From positions 62,001-126,000 of the forward strand of contig QEVK01000009.1 of assembly GCA_003577315.1 (NCBI GenBank): a DNA stretch of 64,000 nucleotides, given 5' to 3'. This DNA is from Hyphomicrobiales bacterium. GTDB lineage: Bacteria; Pseudomonadota; Alphaproteobacteria; Rhizobiales; Rhizobiaceae. Both the position numbers and the translations under genes were made by a program. The first letter of the stretch is position 1; each line of letters opens with the position of its first letter. Under the pieces are notes generated by a model, which made no database searches, was not told the DNA's origin, and worked only from the letters and a program-made list of their open reading frames with translations. Shown in pieces: positions 49,252-58,633 of this stretch.

Positions 49252-52200
49252 TCAGCGGAACTCGAACACCGAGCGGAAGATCCCGGGCGCGATCACCGAA
49301 AGCGGGTTGATCTCCAGCTTGGGCTCGCCGGCCTTGCCGGCCAGCCGGAAGGTGATGCCGATCAGACCCCGGTCGCGGCCGTTGCCGAGGATCTGGCCGA
49401 TCAGCGGAATCTCGCCGAAGATGCGGTTGAGCCCGTAGGCGGGCATGAAGGTTCCCGTCATCGCCATGTTGCCGTCGCGGTCGTAGACCGAGCCCTGGAA
49501 GCTGACGCCGATCAGCGGCCCGCGCAGGATGCCGCGGTCGAGCGACAGCGCCCCTGGCGCCTTGACGACCTCGGCGAAGCCGCGCTCGAACTGCACGCGG
49601 CTGGTGTCGATCGAGCCGCGCACCGCCTGGTTGAGCGAGCGGCCGTCCTGCGTCGAGGGCGACGAGACGATGGAGGACAGGCGCGGCTCGTCCACCAGCC
49701 AGAAGTCGCGCGCGTCGATCTGGCCGCGTAGCGCGCCCCCGTTCCGGCCCGAAAGGTCGAGCGAGATGCGGCCGCCCTCCATGCGCTCGTAGATGTCGAG
49801 GAAGCGCAGGAGCGCCCCGGCGTCGGCCGACCGCATGGAAACCGCACGCGCCTCGCCGTCGCGCCCGTCGCGGAAGACGACCTGCTCGCCGGCGGCGGTG
49901 ACGGCGGAGAACTCGGCCAGATCGGTGCGCGTTCCCGTGCCGGCATATTTCAGCGTCACGTCGCGCAGCACCTCGCCATGGAAGCCCGCCAGCGCGTCGA
50001 CCTTGAGGTCGACGCTGACCGGCGCGTCGCCGCCGCCGCCCGGCGTCCCTTCCGCGGCGTCCCGGGTGTGGAGCTTGACGGCGGAGCGCGCGTCGAGGCT
50101 CTTGCCGCGCACGGTCACGGCATAGCCCGCGCCCTTGCGCTCCACGTCGAGGGAGACGTCGTCGCCCCGGTTGAGCCGCATCGAGGAGAAGCGGACGCGC
50201 TCGACGCTGCCGCCGCGCAGCGACACCGTGCCGGCCGCGGCGAAGGTCTCGCCGCGCAGGCTGAAGTTGGTGAGCTCGGTGCGGCCGTCCGCCGTCGCCA
50301 TGTCGAAGGACGCGGTCGCCGGAACGCCCGGGCCCTTGCTCCATCCGACCCAGGGCAGCGACAGCGTCGCGGACCCGAGATCGATGCTGACGGCGCGGCG
50401 GCCGCGCGCGGCGTCCTCCACCTCCACCTTCGCGACGCCGGACAGCAGCGTCTCCAGGCCGGGGGCGATGGCCCTGCGCGCCTTGTCGTCCGTCTCGATG
50501 GCGATGTGCCGCTGCCGCTCCTGCCCGCTCCTGCCGAGCGGCTCGACGAGGCGCAGCTCGGCCGGCAGGTCGTTGAGGCGCGCGCGCGCCTCGATCACCG
50601 CCTTGCCGGGGTCGACGACGATGGTGCCGGTCGCGTCGCTGACCTTCTGCCCCTCGAAGGGGCGGGCCACGGCAAGGTCGTCATAGGCAAGCTCCACCCG
50701 CCATCCCAGCGTCTCGGGCGCGATGTCGCGGTGAAGCGGAATGTCGGCCGCGACCGCGCCGGAGACCTTGCCGCTCAGGTCCTGCGGCTTCAGGTCGACG
50801 AAGCGGCTGACGTCGATGGGGTCGTAGCTCGCCAGCTCCAGCACCGCGTCGGCCTCGCCGGCGACGTCGATGTCGAGCTTGCCGACGACGGGCTTGATAT
50901 GGGCGTCGCGGACGCTGAGCGTGCCGTCGCTGGCCGCGACCGTGCGCCCCGAAGGCAGGAACACCGTGCCGGCGGAAAGCGTGATGTCGACATCGGTGCC
51001 GAAGAAGGCGACGGTGCCGCTACCGTCGCGCACCGGCGGGATGCGGCCGGCGACGTCGAAGCGCGTGCCCCCGACCACGAAGAAGCCGGACACCTCGTCG
51101 CGCCGCAGCGGCACGCCGTCGCCGAAGCGCCCCGGCGGCACGCCGAGCTCGACCCAGCCGCCCTCGACATGGCCGCCGAAGACGTTGGACATCACCCAGT
51201 TGCGCGCGCCGGTGGCGGCGAACCACGGCCACAGTTGCTTGGCCTGGCCCACCGGCATCTCGCCGACGTCGATGCGCAGGTCGAGGCCGGGGCTCGCGCC
51301 GGGCTCGAAGCGCACCGCCGCGCGACCGCTCACCTCGCCCTGCCCGGAGCGGACGCCGATCTCGTCGGCCCGCAGGAGCCGCGCATCGGCGCTGAGAAGC
51401 CCGGCCACCCGCGCGGCGACCCGCAGCGTCGGCTCCGGCGAACCCTCGGGCGAGACGGCGGAGCCGTCGCTGACCAGCTCGTAGCGGTAGGTCGGCGCTT
51501 CCGTGTCGCCGGCCGCGCGCGGCGTCGGGCCAAACGCGCCGTGGAACGCCCATTCCGAGCGGCCGGCGGCGACGCGCAGCCGCTCGATCTCGACCTTGCC
51601 GCTGCCGCTCTGCGCCGTCGCGGCCAGCTCGATGTCGGCGACGAGGTTGTCGCGGCGGCCGATGGGAATGTCTGCGTCGCTGAACCGGCCCGACAGCGTC
51701 AGGCGGTCGCCGCGCGCGCCCTGCGCGCCCGACAAGAGCAGCGTCGCGGCGCCGATCCGCGAGAGCGGCCCGCCGCCGGGCGCGGCCGCGCCGCCCGTTT
51801 CCGGCGCCGCCGGCATCTCGGCATAGAGGCCGAGCTCCGAGACTCTCCCGGAGGCGGTGTCGAGCGTGGCCTCGCCGCGTAGCATGACGGGGCGGCCGAA
51901 CGCCTCGATCGCCGCCGAAAGCCGCAGGCCGTCGCCCGGGCCGCGCCGCAGCGTGGCCTCGGCCACCCTGAGCGCGGCGGCCTCGCCGTCGGGAAGGGCG
52001 ATGGCGACGTTCTCGGCGCGGATGCGGCGCACGCCGCGCGCGCCGAGCTGGCCGGCAAGCTGGCGCACGCCGTCGAAGGCGGCGGCGGCGACCAGATCGG
52101 GATCGACCAGCCCGGCCGCGTCGAAGACGGCGAGGCCGGGGCCACCCTGCGGCCGCGGCAGCGCGGCAAGCGCTATGCTGGCGTCGGAGACGCCCAGGCT

Positions 52201-52644
52201 GCGCGGCCTGATCTCGCCGCGCAGGAGCGGCAGGATGTCGAGGCCGACGCGCGCGGTGCCGACGCGCGTCGCCTCCCGGTCGCTTCCCCGCGGCGCGACC
52301 GCCAGATCGTCGATCTGGAGCGCGAGGCCGCCGAAGCCGTCGAGCGACACGCCGACGCGGCCGACAACGACGTCGAAGCCCTCGCCCGCCAGCGCCGCCA
52401 TCGCCTGCTGCGCCTCCCGGCGCAGCCGCTCGTCGCCGAGGCCGCTGACGATGACGGCGACGGCCAGCGCCACGGCCGCGCAGGCCCCGACCGCCACGGC
52501 GACGGCGATCTTCGCCGCCCGCCGCGAGGCGGCGGACAGCCGCACGGGCCGCGGAAGCGGGATCGCCGACGGCAGGCTGTCGAGGGCGGTGATGTCGCTG
52601 CGGCGAAAGCGGATCTTCTCGTGGGGAGGAACCTCGCTGTGCAC
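49252..52644 (-). CDS. Large AsmA-like/YhdP-type protein (DUF3971)
   Basis: 1130 residues. The N-terminus is cytoplasmic and basic, with one membrane anchor at ~46-68 (IAVAVAVGACAAVALAVAVIVSG). The rest is a periplasmic beta-rich domain of the DUF3971/AsmA kind (VVVGRVGVSLDGFGGLALQIDDLAV; later NWVMSNVFGGHVEGGWVELGVPPG and MTGTFMPAYGLNRIFGEIPLIGQ). Proteins of this class bridge the inner and outer membranes and carry phospholipids outward. That role fits a lipid A-modifying diderm but is inferred. Normal, uninterrupted length. Confidence 0.87.
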   Translation of the reverse strand: MHSEVPPHEKIRFRRSDITALDSLPSAIPLPRPVRLSAASRRAAKIAVAVAVGACAAVALAVAVIVSGLGDERLRREAQQAMAALAGEGFDVVVGRVGVSLDGFGGLALQIDDLAVAPRGSDREATRVGTARVGLDILPLLRGEIRPRSLGVSDASIALAALPRPQGGPGLAVFDAAGLVDPDLVAAAAFDGVRQLAGQLGARGVRRIRAENVAIALPDGEAAALRVAEATLRRGPGDGLRLSAAIEAFGRPVMLRGEATLDTASGRVSELGLYAEMPAAPETGGAAAPGGGPLSRIGAATLLLSGAQGARGDRLTLSGRFSDADIPIGRRDNLVADIELAATAQSGSGKVEIERLRVAAGRSEWAFHGAFGPTPRAAGDTEAPTYRYELVSDGSAVSPEGSPEPTLRVAARVAGLLSADARLLRADEIGVRSGQGEVSGRAAVRFEPGASPGLDLRIDVGEMPVGQAKQLWPWFAATGARNWVMSNVFGGHVEGGWVELGVPPGRFGDGVPLRRDEVSGFFVVGGTRFDVAGRIPPVRDGSGTVAFFGTDVDITLSAGTVFLPSGRTVAASDGTLSVRDAHIKPVVGKLDIDVAGEADAVLELASYDPIDVSRFVDLKPQDLSGKVSGAVAADIPLHRDIAPETLGWRVELAYDDLAVARPFEGQKVSDATGTIVVDPGKAVIEARARLNDLPAELRLVEPLGRSGQERQRHIAIETDDKARRAIAPGLETLLSGVAKVEVEDAARGRRAVSIDLGSATLSLPWVGWSKGPGVPATASFDMATADGRTELTNFSLRGETFAAAGTVSLRGGSVERVRFSSMRLNRGDDVSLDVERKGAGYAVTVRGKSLDARSAVKLHTRDAAEGTPGGGGDAPVSVDLKVDALAGFHGEVLRDVTLKYAGTGTRTDLAEFSAVTAAGEQVVFRDGRDGEARAVSMRSADAGALLRFLDIYERMEGGRISLDLSGRNGGALRGQIDARDFWLVDEPRLSSIVSSPSTQDGRSLNQAVRGSIDTSRVQFERGFAEVVKAPGALSLDRGILRGPLIGVSFQGSVYDRDGNMAMTGTFMPAYGLNRIFGEIPLIGQILGNGRDRGLIGITFRLAGKAGEPKLEINPLSVIAPGIFRSVFEFR

Positions 52645-52736
52645 GCCGGGCGGGCCTGTTTCCTGTCTGCGGACGAATCTGGCAGAGACACTATAGCGCC
52701 GCGCAGCACTGGCGACACCACAAAGGAGGCCACGGC

Positions 52737-53207
52737 ATGGAACAGATCAAACCCGGCGACCAGGCACCCGATTTCGACCTTCCCGGCAGCGGCGGAATCG
52801 CGATTTCGCTAGCAGCACATAGGGGCAGGATTGTGGTGCTGTTCTTCTACCCCAAGGACGACACCAGCGGCTGCACCGCCGAGGCGATCGGCTTCAGCGG
52901 GCTCAAGCCGCAGTTCGACGCCATCGACGCGGTGGTGATCGGCATGTCGCCCGACAGCGTCAGGAGCCACGACAAGTTCAGGGCCAAGCACGACCTGACC
53001 GTCGACCTCGCCTCGGACGAGGACAAGAAGGTGCTCCAGACCTACGGCGTATGGGTCGAAAAGAGCATGTACGGGCGCAAATACATGGGGGTCGAGCGCA
53101 CGACGCTGCTGATCGACCGCGAGGGCAAGGTGGCGCGGGTGTGGAACAAGGTGAAGGTTCCCGGCCACGCCGCCGAGGTGCTGGAGGCGGCCAGGGCGCT
53201 GGCCTGA
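52737..53207 (+). CDS. bcp: Thioredoxin-dependent peroxiredoxin (Bcp/PrxQ)
   Basis: A 156-residue peroxidase. The peroxidatic cysteine is Cys46 in YPKDDTSGCTAEA. This is the only cysteine in the protein, so the resolving Cys seen five residues later in many Bcps is absent and it should use a 1-Cys mechanism. AGGAGG lies seven bases before the ATG. It is divergent from the AsmA-like gene. Confidence 0.95.
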   Translation: MEQIKPGDQAPDFDLPGSGGIAISLAAHRGRIVVLFFYPKDDTSGCTAEAIGFSGLKPQFDAIDAVVIGMSPDSVRSHDKFRAKHDLTVDLASDEDKKVLQTYGVWVEKSMYGRKYMGVERTTLLIDREGKVARVWNKVKVPGHAAEVLEAARALA

Positions 53208-53289
53208 CCGCCCGCACGGCCGCGGAACGAAAGCGCCGGCGCCAACGTTGCCTCCCCGCAGCGACACCCAACCGGACAAGGGAGGCTTC

Positions 53290-53367
53290 ATGTTCCGTTC
53301 GCTCCTTCTGTGGCTCATCGGCATTCCGATCCCCATCATCATCCTCCTGTGGCTGTTCGTCTTCTGA
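53290..53367 (+). CDS. Very small membrane protein (25 aa)
   Basis: An ATG with GGGAGG five bases upstream opens 25 codons, almost all hydrophobic, with a core IGIPIPIIILLWLFVF. It is long enough to span the membrane once. I have seen similar IPIPI-type mini-proteins in other proteobacteria but know no function. It lies 83 nt after bcp and 199 nt before the M23 peptidase gene. Too short for routine gene calling. Confidence 0.65.
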   Translation: MFRSLLLWLIGIPIPIIILLWLFVF

Positions 53368-53565
53368 ACGGCCGCGGGAGCCGCGAAACGGCGGCCGGCG
53401 CCACCCGGCGGCGGGCGCGCCCGGCCCCGCCCTCTCCTTCCCGGCCGCGTCGGAGAAGTTTTCCACAGGCGCGAGGCGCCTGCGTCAAGGTGCCGCGCAA
53501 AGCTTTGTTAACCCTAACATTGTGTAATCGCCCACGATCTTCCTCAAGGTCGGTTGGGTGCGTTC

Positions 53566-54843
53566 GTGACAGGGATCAGGCAGGCTTCGGTATTCGGCAG
53601 GCGCAGGGAGCCGCATACCGTCATCATCGCCAGGGGCGACGACATCCGCCATTTCACCGTCAGGCCGTGGCTGGCGGCGCTGGCCGGCTCGGCGCTGGCG
53701 GCGCTGGCCGTCGGCTACCTGCTCGCCACATCCTATCTCGTGCTGCGCGACGACTTGATCGGCGCGGCCGTGGCGCGCCAGGCGCGCATGCAGCAGGCCT
53801 ATGAGGACCGCATCTCGGCGCTGCGCGCGCAGGTCGACCGCATCACCAGCCGCCAGCTCCTCGACCAGCAGATCGTGGAAAGCAAGGTCAGCGAGCTTCT
53901 GGCGCGCCAGAGCCAGCTCACCCAGCGCCACGGCCGCCTCGGCCCGATCCTGGAGCGCATGACGGGAAGCGGCGAGGCCGCGCCCGGCGGCCCGGCCCTG
54001 CCGGCCTCGGGCATCGCCCCCGTGCCGCCGGAAAAGCCGGAGCTGCGCGCCCTTTTCGAGCCTCCCGCCAGGGCAGGCGGCACCGGCGGCCTCGCCTCGT
54101 TCTGGTCGGTGCGGCCGGGCGGCGACCACCCCGAAACCGCGGCCGACCGCGCCGACAAGCTGTTCGTCGCCATCAACCAGTCGCTGCGCGCCATCGAGGA
54201 GGAGCAGATCGAGGGCATCGACACGCTGGCCGAGAACGCCTTCCAGACCGCCGACACCATCGCCGAGGCGCTGGCGGCGGCCGGGCTGCCGGTCGCGCTC
54301 GATACGGGCGACGACGCCGTGGGCGGCCCGCTGCTGCCGGTCGAGGCCGGCCGCCAGTTCGAGGCGCGCGTGCGCGAGCTCGACGAGGCGCTCGACAAGC
54401 TGGAGACCGTCAAGGCCGCAGCGCGCGCCCTGCCGGTACACAACCCCGCGCCGGGCCAGGCGGTGTCGAGCAGCTTCGGCGTGCGCCGCGACCCGATCCT
54501 GCGCACGCCGGCCATGCACGCCGGCATCGACTTCCGCGCCGTCGCGGGCACCGCCGTGCGCGCCGCCGGCGCCGGCACCGTGGTCAGGGCCGGCTGGGCC
54601 GGCGGCTACGGCCGCATGGTCGAGATCGACCACGGCAACGGCATCACCACCCGCTACGCCCACATGAGCAGGATTCGCGTCGGCAAGGGCGACAGGATCG
54701 AGACCGGCGACGTGGTCGGCGAGGTCGGCTCCAGCGGCCGCTCCACCGGGCCGCATCTGCACTACGAGGTGCGCCGCGACGGGGCGGCCGTCGATCCGCT
54801 GCGCTTCCTCAAGGCCGGCAGGAAGATCGCCGGGCTGCTGTAG
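53566..54843 (+). CDS. M23 family metallopeptidase (membrane-anchored, coiled coil)
   Basis: About 425 residues from a GTG at 53566 (a TTG at 53554 is the alternative). A membrane anchor lies near residues 35-58 (LAALAGSALAALAVGYLLATSYL). A coiled-coil region follows, with YEDRISALRAQVDRITSRQ. The C-terminal LytM/M23 domain has MHAGIDF, then YAHMSRIRVGKGD and HLHYEVR, giving intact zinc ligands. It is a predicted DD-endopeptidase or an activator of one in cell-wall growth, like the rhizobial RgsM-type peptidases. Confidence 0.92.
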   Translation: MTGIRQASVFGRRREPHTVIIARGDDIRHFTVRPWLAALAGSALAALAVGYLLATSYLVLRDDLIGAAVARQARMQQAYEDRISALRAQVDRITSRQLLDQQIVESKVSELLARQSQLTQRHGRLGPILERMTGSGEAAPGGPALPASGIAPVPPEKPELRALFEPPARAGGTGGLASFWSVRPGGDHPETAADRADKLFVAINQSLRAIEEEQIEGIDTLAENAFQTADTIAEALAAAGLPVALDTGDDAVGGPLLPVEAGRQFEARVRELDEALDKLETVKAAARALPVHNPAPGQAVSSSFGVRRDPILRTPAMHAGIDFRAVAGTAVRAAGAGTVVRAGWAGGYGRMVEIDHGNGITTRYAHMSRIRVGKGDRIETGDVVGEVGSSGRSTGPHLHYEVRRDGAAVDPLRFLKAGRKIAGLL

Positions 54844-54873
54844 CGCGCCCTTGTCCTACGGGGTCGCCGGGCC

Positions 54874-55941
54874 CTACAGGTCGCCGGGCAGGCGGAAGCG
54901 GAACTCGCTCGCCTGCCGGTATTGCTCGCCCGGCCGCAGCACCGCCTGCGGGAAATAGGGCCGGTTGGGCGAATCGGGCCACACCTGCGGCTCCAGGCAC
55001 AGGCCGGCCGACGCGCGGTAGACGATGCCGTCGAGCCCCGGCACCGTGCGGTCCGGGAAATGGCCGGTGAAGAACTGGAGGCCGGGCTCCGTCGTCCACA
55101 CCTCCATCTCGACGCCGGAGGCGCCGCCCTGCACCCACGCCGCCTGCCGGAGCGGGCCGCGCGCCGCCGACAGGCAGAAATTGTGGTCGTAGAGCAGGCG
55201 CTCCCCCGCCCGCGCGCCGCCGATCGGCCGCGCCAGCACGAAGTCGAACGCCGTTCCCTCGACCGGCCTGACCTCGCCCGTCGGGATCGACCGGCGGTCG
55301 AGCGGCAGCCAGGCCGAGGCGGCGATCGCCAGCCGGTGGCCGAAGATGTCGCTTCTGCCGCCGTCGTCGAGGTTGAAACAGGAATGATGGGCGAGGTTGC
55401 ACAGCGTCGGCCGGTCGCAGGTCGCGGCAAGCTCGACGGCGAGCGTGGCCGGCGGCTTCAGCCTGTAGGTGCAGGAAATGTCGAGCCCGCCGGGAAAGCC
55501 CATCGCCCCGTCCGGGTCGTGCAGCGACAGCGTGACGAAGTCCTCGCCGCGGCCCGCCAGCCGCCACACCCGCCGGTCGAGGCCGTCGCGGCCGCCATGC
55601 AGCGTGTTGCCGTTGTCGTTGGCGTCGGTGTCGAAGCGCTCGCCGTCGAGGATGAAGCGGCCGCCGGCGATGCGGTTGGCGTAGCGGCCGACGATGGCGC
55701 CGAACCAGGGAGAATGGTCGAGATAGTGCCCGAGCGTCTCGAAGCCGAGCACCAGCGGCGCGTCATGGCCGTCGAGCCGCAGGTCCTGCACCACCGCGCC
55801 GAAGGTGAGGATACGGGCGCGAAGCCCGCCTCCCCTTATGGCGAAGCGGTGGACGGGCGTGCCGTCCGGCATGTTGCCGAACGGCTCGCCGCCGCCGATG
55901 CCCGTGGGCGCGTCAGAGGCCCAGCCCGCCGATGCAGACAT
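54874..55941 (-). CDS. Aldose 1-epimerase
   Basis: A 355-residue mutarotase. The conserved N-terminal FGNMPDGTPVHRF, the substrate loop FGAIVGRYANRIAGGRF, GNTLHGG, and the catalytic His in NLAHHSCFNLDD match the family, as does the Glu near YRQASEFRFRL. The frame from 55941 overlaps the gabD 3' end by 29 nt; a downstream ATG at 55872 would remove the overlap. It follows gabD on the same strand and may be co-transcribed, though no sugar operon is visible. Confidence 0.85.
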   Translation of the reverse strand: MSASAGWASDAPTGIGGGEPFGNMPDGTPVHRFAIRGGGLRARILTFGAVVQDLRLDGHDAPLVLGFETLGHYLDHSPWFGAIVGRYANRIAGGRFILDGERFDTDANDNGNTLHGGRDGLDRRVWRLAGRGEDFVTLSLHDPDGAMGFPGGLDISCTYRLKPPATLAVELAATCDRPTLCNLAHHSCFNLDDGGRSDIFGHRLAIAASAWLPLDRRSIPTGEVRPVEGTAFDFVLARPIGGARAGERLLYDHNFCLSAARGPLRQAAWVQGGASGVEMEVWTTEPGLQFFTGHFPDRTVPGLDGIVYRASAGLCLEPQVWPDSPNRPYFPQAVLRPGEQYRQASEFRFRLPGDL

Positions 55942-57370
55942 ATTTGGTGTCGAGGTAGTCCTCGATCCCCTGATGCCCGCCCTCGCGGCCGAGGCCGGAC
56001 TCCTTGACGCCGCCGAACGGCGCCTCCGGCGTGGTGATGATGCCCTCGTTGACGCCGACCATGCCGTATTTCAGCCCTTCCATCACCCGGAAGGCGCGGC
56101 CGAGGTCGCCGGTATAGAAGTAGCAGGCCAGCCCGTATTCGGTGTCGTTGGCCAGCTCGATGGCCTCCTCCTCCTTCTCGAACCGGAACACCGGCGCGAC
56201 CGGGCCGAAGATCTCCTCCTTCATGAAGCGCATCTGCGTGGTGGCGGCGGCGATCACGGTCGGCTCGAAGAACGAGCCGCCGAGCGCGTGGCGCTTGCCG
56301 CCGGCCACGATCTTGCCGCCCTTTTCCGCGGCGTCGGCGATCAGCTCCTCGACCTTCTCCACCGCGTTCTCGTCGATCAGCGGTCCCTGCTGCACGCCTT
56401 CCTCGAGGCCCGGGCCCACTTTCAGCTTCCGCGAGGCGGCGGCCAGCTTCTCCACGAAGGCGTCGTAGATGCCGGCCTGCACGAAGAAGCGGTTGGTGCA
56501 CACGCAGGTCTGGCCGGAATTGCGGTACTTGGCGGCCACCGCGCCCTCGACCGCGCGGTCGATGTCGGCGTCGTCGAAGACGAGGAACGGCGCGTTGCCG
56601 CCCAGCTCCATCGACACCTTCTTGACCGTCGAGGCCGACTTCTGGATCAGGATCTTGCCGACCTCGGTCGAGCCGGTGAAGGTGATCTTCTTGACGATGG
56701 GGTTGGTGCACAGCTCGTCGCCGATCTCGCCGGCCGAGCCGGTGACGACGTTGACCACGCCCTTCGGGATGCCGACCTCCTCGGCGAGCGCGCCCCAGGC
56801 GAGGCCCGAATAGGGCGTCTGCGAGGCGGGCTTGACGACGGCCGTGCAGCCCGCGGCGATCGCCGGGCCGATCTTGCGGGCGAGCATGGAGGACGGGAAG
56901 TTCCACGGCGTGATCGCCGCGATGACGCCGACGGGCTCCTTGGTGACGAGGATGCGCCGGTCGGCCCACGGGCTCGGCACCACGTCGCCATAGGTGCGGC
57001 GCGCCTCCTCGGCGAACCACAGCACATAGGCGGCCGACGAGCCGACCTCGCCCTTCGCCTCGGTCAGCGACTTGCCCTGCTCCATGGTCAGCAGCTCGGC
57101 GAGCGCGTCCTGGTTGTCCATGATGGCGTCGTGCAGCCGGCGCAGCAGCTTGGAGCGCTCCAGCGCCGAGGTCTTGCGGAACGTCCCGAAGGCGCGCTCG
57201 GCCGCCTCGATGGCGCGGCGCGTCTCGGCCCTGCCCGCCTTCGGCACGGTGCCGAGCTTGAGGCCGGTCGCGGGGTTGATGACGTCGATGGTGGCGCCGG
57301 AATCGGCCTGCACCCATTCGCCGTCGATGAGGTTTGCCTGGCGCAGGAAATGGCTTGTCTTCTGAAGCAT
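55913..57370 (-). CDS. gabD: NAD(P)-dependent succinate-semialdehyde dehydrogenase
   Basis: A 485-residue aldehyde dehydrogenase. The catalytic Cys is in RNSGQTCVCTNRF and the general base Glu in MELGGNAPF; the Gly-rich NAD(P) loop is FTGSTEVGK. Features such as PWNFPSSMLARKIGPAIAAGC point to the GabD branch, which oxidises succinate semialdehyde to succinate. No gabT is adjacent. Exact substrate is inferred from similarity. Confidence 0.9.
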   Translation of the reverse strand: MLQKTSHFLRQANLIDGEWVQADSGATIDVINPATGLKLGTVPKAGRAETRRAIEAAERAFGTFRKTSALERSKLLRRLHDAIMDNQDALAELLTMEQGKSLTEAKGEVGSSAAYVLWFAEEARRTYGDVVPSPWADRRILVTKEPVGVIAAITPWNFPSSMLARKIGPAIAAGCTAVVKPASQTPYSGLAWGALAEEVGIPKGVVNVVTGSAGEIGDELCTNPIVKKITFTGSTEVGKILIQKSASTVKKVSMELGGNAPFLVFDDADIDRAVEGAVAAKYRNSGQTCVCTNRFFVQAGIYDAFVEKLAAASRKLKVGPGLEEGVQQGPLIDENAVEKVEELIADAAEKGGKIVAGGKRHALGGSFFEPTVIAAATTQMRFMKEEIFGPVAPVFRFEKEEEAIELANDTEYGLACYFYTGDLGRAFRVMEGLKYGMVGVNEGIITTPEAPFGGVKESGLGREGGHQGIEDYLDTKYVCIGGLGL

Positions 57371-57461
57371 CGCTTTTCTCTCTGTCGTGCGGGCGCGCGG
57401 GGCGCCGGATCCGGTTTCTTTCCCTCACACAATGGGGCGCAATCGCGCCGATGCCAAGGCG

Positions 57462-58402
57462 TCACCCGAAAACCCGTTGGGCCACGGCCAGCCAGAACCC
57501 TGTCGTCAGCGCGGCGAGGATCGTCGAGACGGTCATGGTGTTGGAGGCGAGCACCTGCCCGGTGCCGAAGCGGGAGGCGATCAGATAGGGATTGACGCCC
57601 GTGGGCATAGAGGCGGCGACCACCATCACCGTGGCGGCGAGCGGCGGCAGGCCGAGGGCGAGGACGGTGACGAGCGTCACCGCCGGCAGCAGGAGCAGCT
57701 TCAGCGCCGCGAGCGCCAGGGCCGGCTTGACGTTGCCCGAGATGCCGAACTTGCGCAGGCCGAGCCCCATCGAGAACAGCGCCACCGTGCCGGCGATGCC
57801 GGCGAAGGCGTCCACGAAGCGGCTGCCGATCGCCGGCATCGAAAGGCCGCTCGCCCGCCACGCGAGCCCGGCGAGGATGCCGAGGATCAGCGGGTTGGAG
57901 AAGAGATTCCTCAGGAAGTCGCGCAGCACCTTCAGCGGGCTGCTCGCCTTGCCTTCCCCCGCCGCACCCATTCGAACATGACGATGGACGCGGCCATCAT
58001 GATCGGCAGGTGGATGGCCAGCAGCAGCGACAGCACCTCGACGCCCGGCCGGCCGAACACGCCCTGCATGAAGGGAAGGCCGAGCAGCAGCAGGTTGGAG
58101 AAGGAGGCGGCGATGCCGGCCACCACGCCGGCGGCCGCCTCGCGCCCGAAGACGCGCGTGGCGACCGCATGGCCGCTCAGCCACACCACCGGCACGGCGG
58201 TGAAATAGGAAAGCCACATCGCCCAGGGGGCGGAGCCGGTGAAGTCCATCTCGATCATGGTGCGGAACAGGAGGGCGGGCACCGCCACGACGATGGCGAA
58301 ATCGGCGAGCGCGTCGCCGACATGCGGCCGCAAAAGGCCGGCCCAGCCGGTCGCATAGCCGAGCCCGACCAGCCCGAACACGAAGACGATGGTTTCGACC
58401 AT
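57462..58402 (-). pseudogene. AEC (auxin efflux carrier) family transporter, frameshifted
   Basis: The N-terminal half reads from the ATG at 58402 (MVETIVFVFGLVGLGYATGW) to FEWVRRGKARRAAR and a stop at 57932. The C-terminal half continues in another frame as GEGKASSPLKVLRDFLRN down to AQRVFG at 57462. The frames meet at five Cs (57956-57960; Gs on the coding strand). Adding one base there restores VRRGEGKASSPLKV in a single ORF of about 314 residues with ten membrane helices. Such carriers export organic anions such as malate. Real deletion or a base-calling error in a homopolymer. Confidence 0.82.
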
Positions 58403-58485
58403 GGGAGACATCGCCGAGCCGGTAGCGCAACCGCTCGCCCGCGGCAAGCACGGCGGCGGCGTCGCCGGGCGCGCAGCGGTTCGCG

Positions 58486-58567
58486 CAGGATCGCCCGCGG
58501 GCCGCCCGAGAGGTGGCCCGCACAGGACCGCCCGTGGGCCGCCCGAAAGGTGGCCCGCACAGGACTG
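58486..58567. repeat. 37-bp tandem repeat, 2.2 copies
   Basis: Two units (58486-58522 and 58523-58559) differ at three positions; a third begins at 58560 and ends after about 8 bases. They lie in the divergent region between the AEC carrier and the histidine-phosphatase-like gene. Each contains CAGGA..GCCCG..GGGCCGCCCGA. Confidence 0.9.
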
Positions 58568-58633
58568 AATGCCGCGCTTGCCTTTCGTTCCGCTATCCTT
58601 TCCCTATAGGGTGGTACGTCCCAAGGGGGTCCG

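Noticed and set aside
53505-53525. CtrA-like TTAACCCTAAC upstream of the M23 peptidase gene
   Set aside because: It has only one TTAA half-site and the second half is TAAC at the wrong spacing. Too weak to call beside the perfect site at 31346.
57940-57970. Programmed -1 frameshift in the AEC gene
   Set aside because: The site does not fit X_XXY_YYZ, the second codon would not re-pair, and there is no obvious downstream pseudoknot. A one-base indel is simpler.
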